Assembly: GCF_014656055.1 (NCBI RefSeq)
Contig: NZ_BNBR01000002.1
Span: 159,700-223,699, forward strand
DNA: 64,000 nt
Source of the DNA: Streptomyces griseosporeus
GTDB taxonomy: Bacteria; Actinomycetota; Actinomycetes; Streptomycetales; Streptomycetaceae
Direction: 5' to 3'
Under the pieces are notes generated by a model. The model saw only the letters and a list, made by a program, of their open reading frames with translations, had not been told where the DNA came from and did no database searches. Positions 62,712-64,000 of the stretch are shown here, piece by piece. A program made the position numbers and the translations under genes. Every line of letters starts with the position of its first letter. The first letter of the stretch is position 1.

Positions 62712-63536
62712 ATGACCACCGAGGCCACCAGCACGGACCTCCACGCCTTCACCGAGTCCTGGCTGGAGTGGTACCGCGGCCAGGAGGCCCGGCTCGCCGC
62801 CCCGCACGGGTTCCTGGCGATCACCGGCCTGCACTGGCTCGACGACCGGCCCCAGCGCTTCCCCGACGCGCCCGGCGCGTGGCGCACCGGCCCGGACGGC
62901 GTCGTGGTGGACCTCGACGAGGGCGAGGAACTGATCGTCGACGGGACGCCGGTACGCGGCGAGCACCGCTTCGGTGTGCTTCCCGAGCGTGGCGGCGTCG
63001 ACGCCGTCTGGGGGGACGCCGTCATCGAGGTCGCCAGGCGCGGTGGGTACGACATCGTGCGCCCCCGGCACCCGGACGCGCCGCTGCGCACGGCCTTCAC
63101 CGGCACACCGGCCTATGCCCCCGACCCGCGCTGGGTCGTGACCGGCCGCTACTTCCCCTTCGACACGCCGCGCCCGACCACGGTGGGGGCCGCGGTCGAG
63201 GGGCTTGAGCATGTGTACGACGCTCCGGGCAGGGTCGAGTTCGAGCTGGAGGGGCAGCGGCTGTCGCTGACCGCGTTTCCCGGCCATGGCCCGGGGCGCC
63301 TGCTGGTGCTGTTCACCGACACGACGTCCAGGGTCACCACGTACGCCGCCAACCGGTCCCTGGCCCTCGACCCGCCCGCCGCCGACGGCACGGTCGTACT
63401 GGACTTCAACCGCGCCGCGAACCTGCCGTGCGCCTACACGGACCTGGCCACGTGCCCGCTGCCCCCGGCCGAGAACCGGCTGCCGGTGGCGATCGAGGCC
63501 GGGCAGAAGATCCCGCGCGAGCGCGGCGGCTCCTGA
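62712..63536 (+). CDS. DUF1684 family protein
   Basis: This is a 274-residue soluble protein matching DUF1684. The N-terminal WLEWYRGQEARLAAPHGFLAI and the C-terminal FNRAANLPCAYTDLATCPLPPAENRLP are the family hallmarks. Members have no firmly known function; the cysteines in the C-terminal motif are conserved. GGGAGAATC precedes the ATG at 62712; the frame extends upstream but lacks a ribosome site. It is followed by 68 bp and a partial VOC gene with its own palindrome, so it is probably not co-transcribed with that gene. Confidence 0.85.
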   Translation: MTTEATSTDLHAFTESWLEWYRGQEARLAAPHGFLAITGLHWLDDRPQRFPDAPGAWRTGPDGVVVDLDEGEELIVDGTPVRGEHRFGVLPERGGVDAVWGDAVIEVARRGGYDIVRPRHPDAPLRTAFTGTPAYAPDPRWVVTGRYFPFDTPRPTTVGAAVEGLEHVYDAPGRVEFELEGQRLSLTAFPGHGPGRLLVLFTDTTSRVTTYAANRSLALDPPAADGTVVLDFNRAANLPCAYTDLATCPLPPAENRLPVAIEAGQKIPRERGGS

Positions 63537-63578
63537 GCCGGAGGCGCCCGACCCGATCGCCTTTACCCGAGGGGAGGC

Positions 63579-63594
63579 TAGTCAAGTTTGACTA
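63579..63594. promoter_or_regulatory. 16-bp palindrome before the VOC gene
   Basis: TAGTCAA-GT-TTGACTA is a perfect palindrome with 7-bp arms. A -10-like TACACT (63593-63598) follows, with the ATG seven bases further, so the message may be leaderless and repressed by a protein bound to the palindrome. No clear -35 is present and the regulator is not in the window. Confidence 0.6.
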
Positions 63595-63604
63595 CACTGT
63601 CGGC

Positions 63605-64000
63605 ATGAGGGAAACGACCATCCCGATCCTGCCGTGCAGGACCATCCAGCCCGTTCTCGACTTCTACACCGCCCTCGGCTTCGCGGTGACCTTCCAGCAG
63701 AAGAGCCCGAACCCGTACGCGGTCGTGGAGCTCCGCGGTATCCAGCTTCACTTCTTCGCGATGAAGCACTACGAGCCGGCCGAGTCGTACAGCACCTGCT
63801 ACATACGCACCGACGACGTGGACGGCCTGTACGAGGCCTTCCGCACCGGCCTCAAGGCGGCGTACGGGAGGATCCCGACCCGAGGGCTGCCGCGCATCGG
63901 AGCGCTGAAGGACACGTCGTACGGCATGCGGCAGTTCCTCTTGACCGATCCGGGCGGCAACTGCCTGCGCATCGGGCAGCAGACGAGCCAGGACCAGCGC
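63605..64000 (+). CDS. VOC/bleomycin-resistance-like protein, 3' end cut by the window edge
   Basis: This is the first 132 residues of a vicinal-oxygen-chelate fold protein. TIPILPCRTIQPVLDFYTAL at the N-terminus and FLLTDPGGNCLRIGQ near residue 120 are typical of bleomycin-resistance/glyoxalase-like proteins. Most chromosomal members of this type bind small molecules or metals; drug binding is not shown. The ATG at 63605 is seven bases after a -10-like sequence and there is no ribosome site, suggesting leaderless translation. A 16-bp palindrome overlaps the promoter. Confidence 0.85.
   Translation, partial: MRETTIPILPCRTIQPVLDFYTALGFAVTFQQKSPNPYAVVELRGIQLHFFAMKHYEPAESYSTCYIRTDDVDGLYEAFRTGLKAAYGRIPTRGLPRIGALKDTSYGMRQFLLTDPGGNCLRIGQQTSQDQR

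Overview
The window looks like chromosomal DNA of a Streptomyces-type actinomycete. The base composition is very GC-rich and third codon positions are almost all G or C. Many starts are GTG. Three genes carry the rare TTA codon read by the bldA tRNA. Typical Streptomyces families are present: snapalysin with a divergent LysR gene, GH19 chitinase, AA10 LPMO, LAxTG wall-anchored proteins, DUF5302 and a SpoIIE-phosphatase/STAS regulatory set. No rRNA, tRNA, insertion sequence, phage gene or CRISPR array was seen.

Positions 1-10712 hold a minus-strand biosynthetic cluster that runs off the left edge. In transcription order it encodes a free-standing NRPS adenylation domain, a free-standing carrier protein, a flavin amine oxidase, an AMP-dependent ligase, a lysine 2,3-aminomutase-family radical SAM enzyme, an ATP-grasp ligase, a PaaK-like adenylate-forming enzyme, an MFS exporter and an SDR reductase. 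Most neighbours overlap by 1-11 bp. The first gene has a good promoter and a TTA codon. I do not recognise the product. The best reading is a small molecule built from a beta-amino acid made by the aminomutase, with a second amino acid activated on the carrier protein and oxidised there. This is the main candidate for an undescribed system.

Positions 11387-24270 are mixed chromosomal genes. They include a DEAD-box helicase, an LPMO behind a perfect CebR-type box with TTA as its second codon, a wall-anchored LADTG protein, a TetR gene facing a DUF1772/DUF4267 pair across three copies of one operator, an AraC regulator, a secreted fascin-like/EEP fusion, a GH19 chitinase with two DasR-like boxes, and a GNAT acetyltransferase.

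Positions 24383-33134 carry a YdeP-type molybdoenzyme with an SRPBCC partner. Divergent from them is an operon of a GCS2 carboxylate-amine ligase, an NAGGN-type amidotransferase and an S9 peptidase, which may make or recycle an amidated dipeptide osmolyte. Positions 33191-45501 hold an AadA-like adenylyltransferase, a secreted beta-propeller/Ig-like protein, snapalysin and its LysR regulator, a methyltransferase, an APC transporter, an L,D-transpeptidase-like lipoprotein and a PLP decarboxylase.

Positions 45502-64000 hold a pectate lyase with a LacI-type operator and an 8 x 8 bp tandem repeat in its leader, a second wall-anchored protein (LAATG), a fungal-like DUF4246 protein, a MarR/MFS efflux pair with iterated operators, an APH-like kinase, a SpoIIE/HATPase/STAS signalling group, Ku, DUF1684, and a partial VOC protein behind a 16-bp palindrome.
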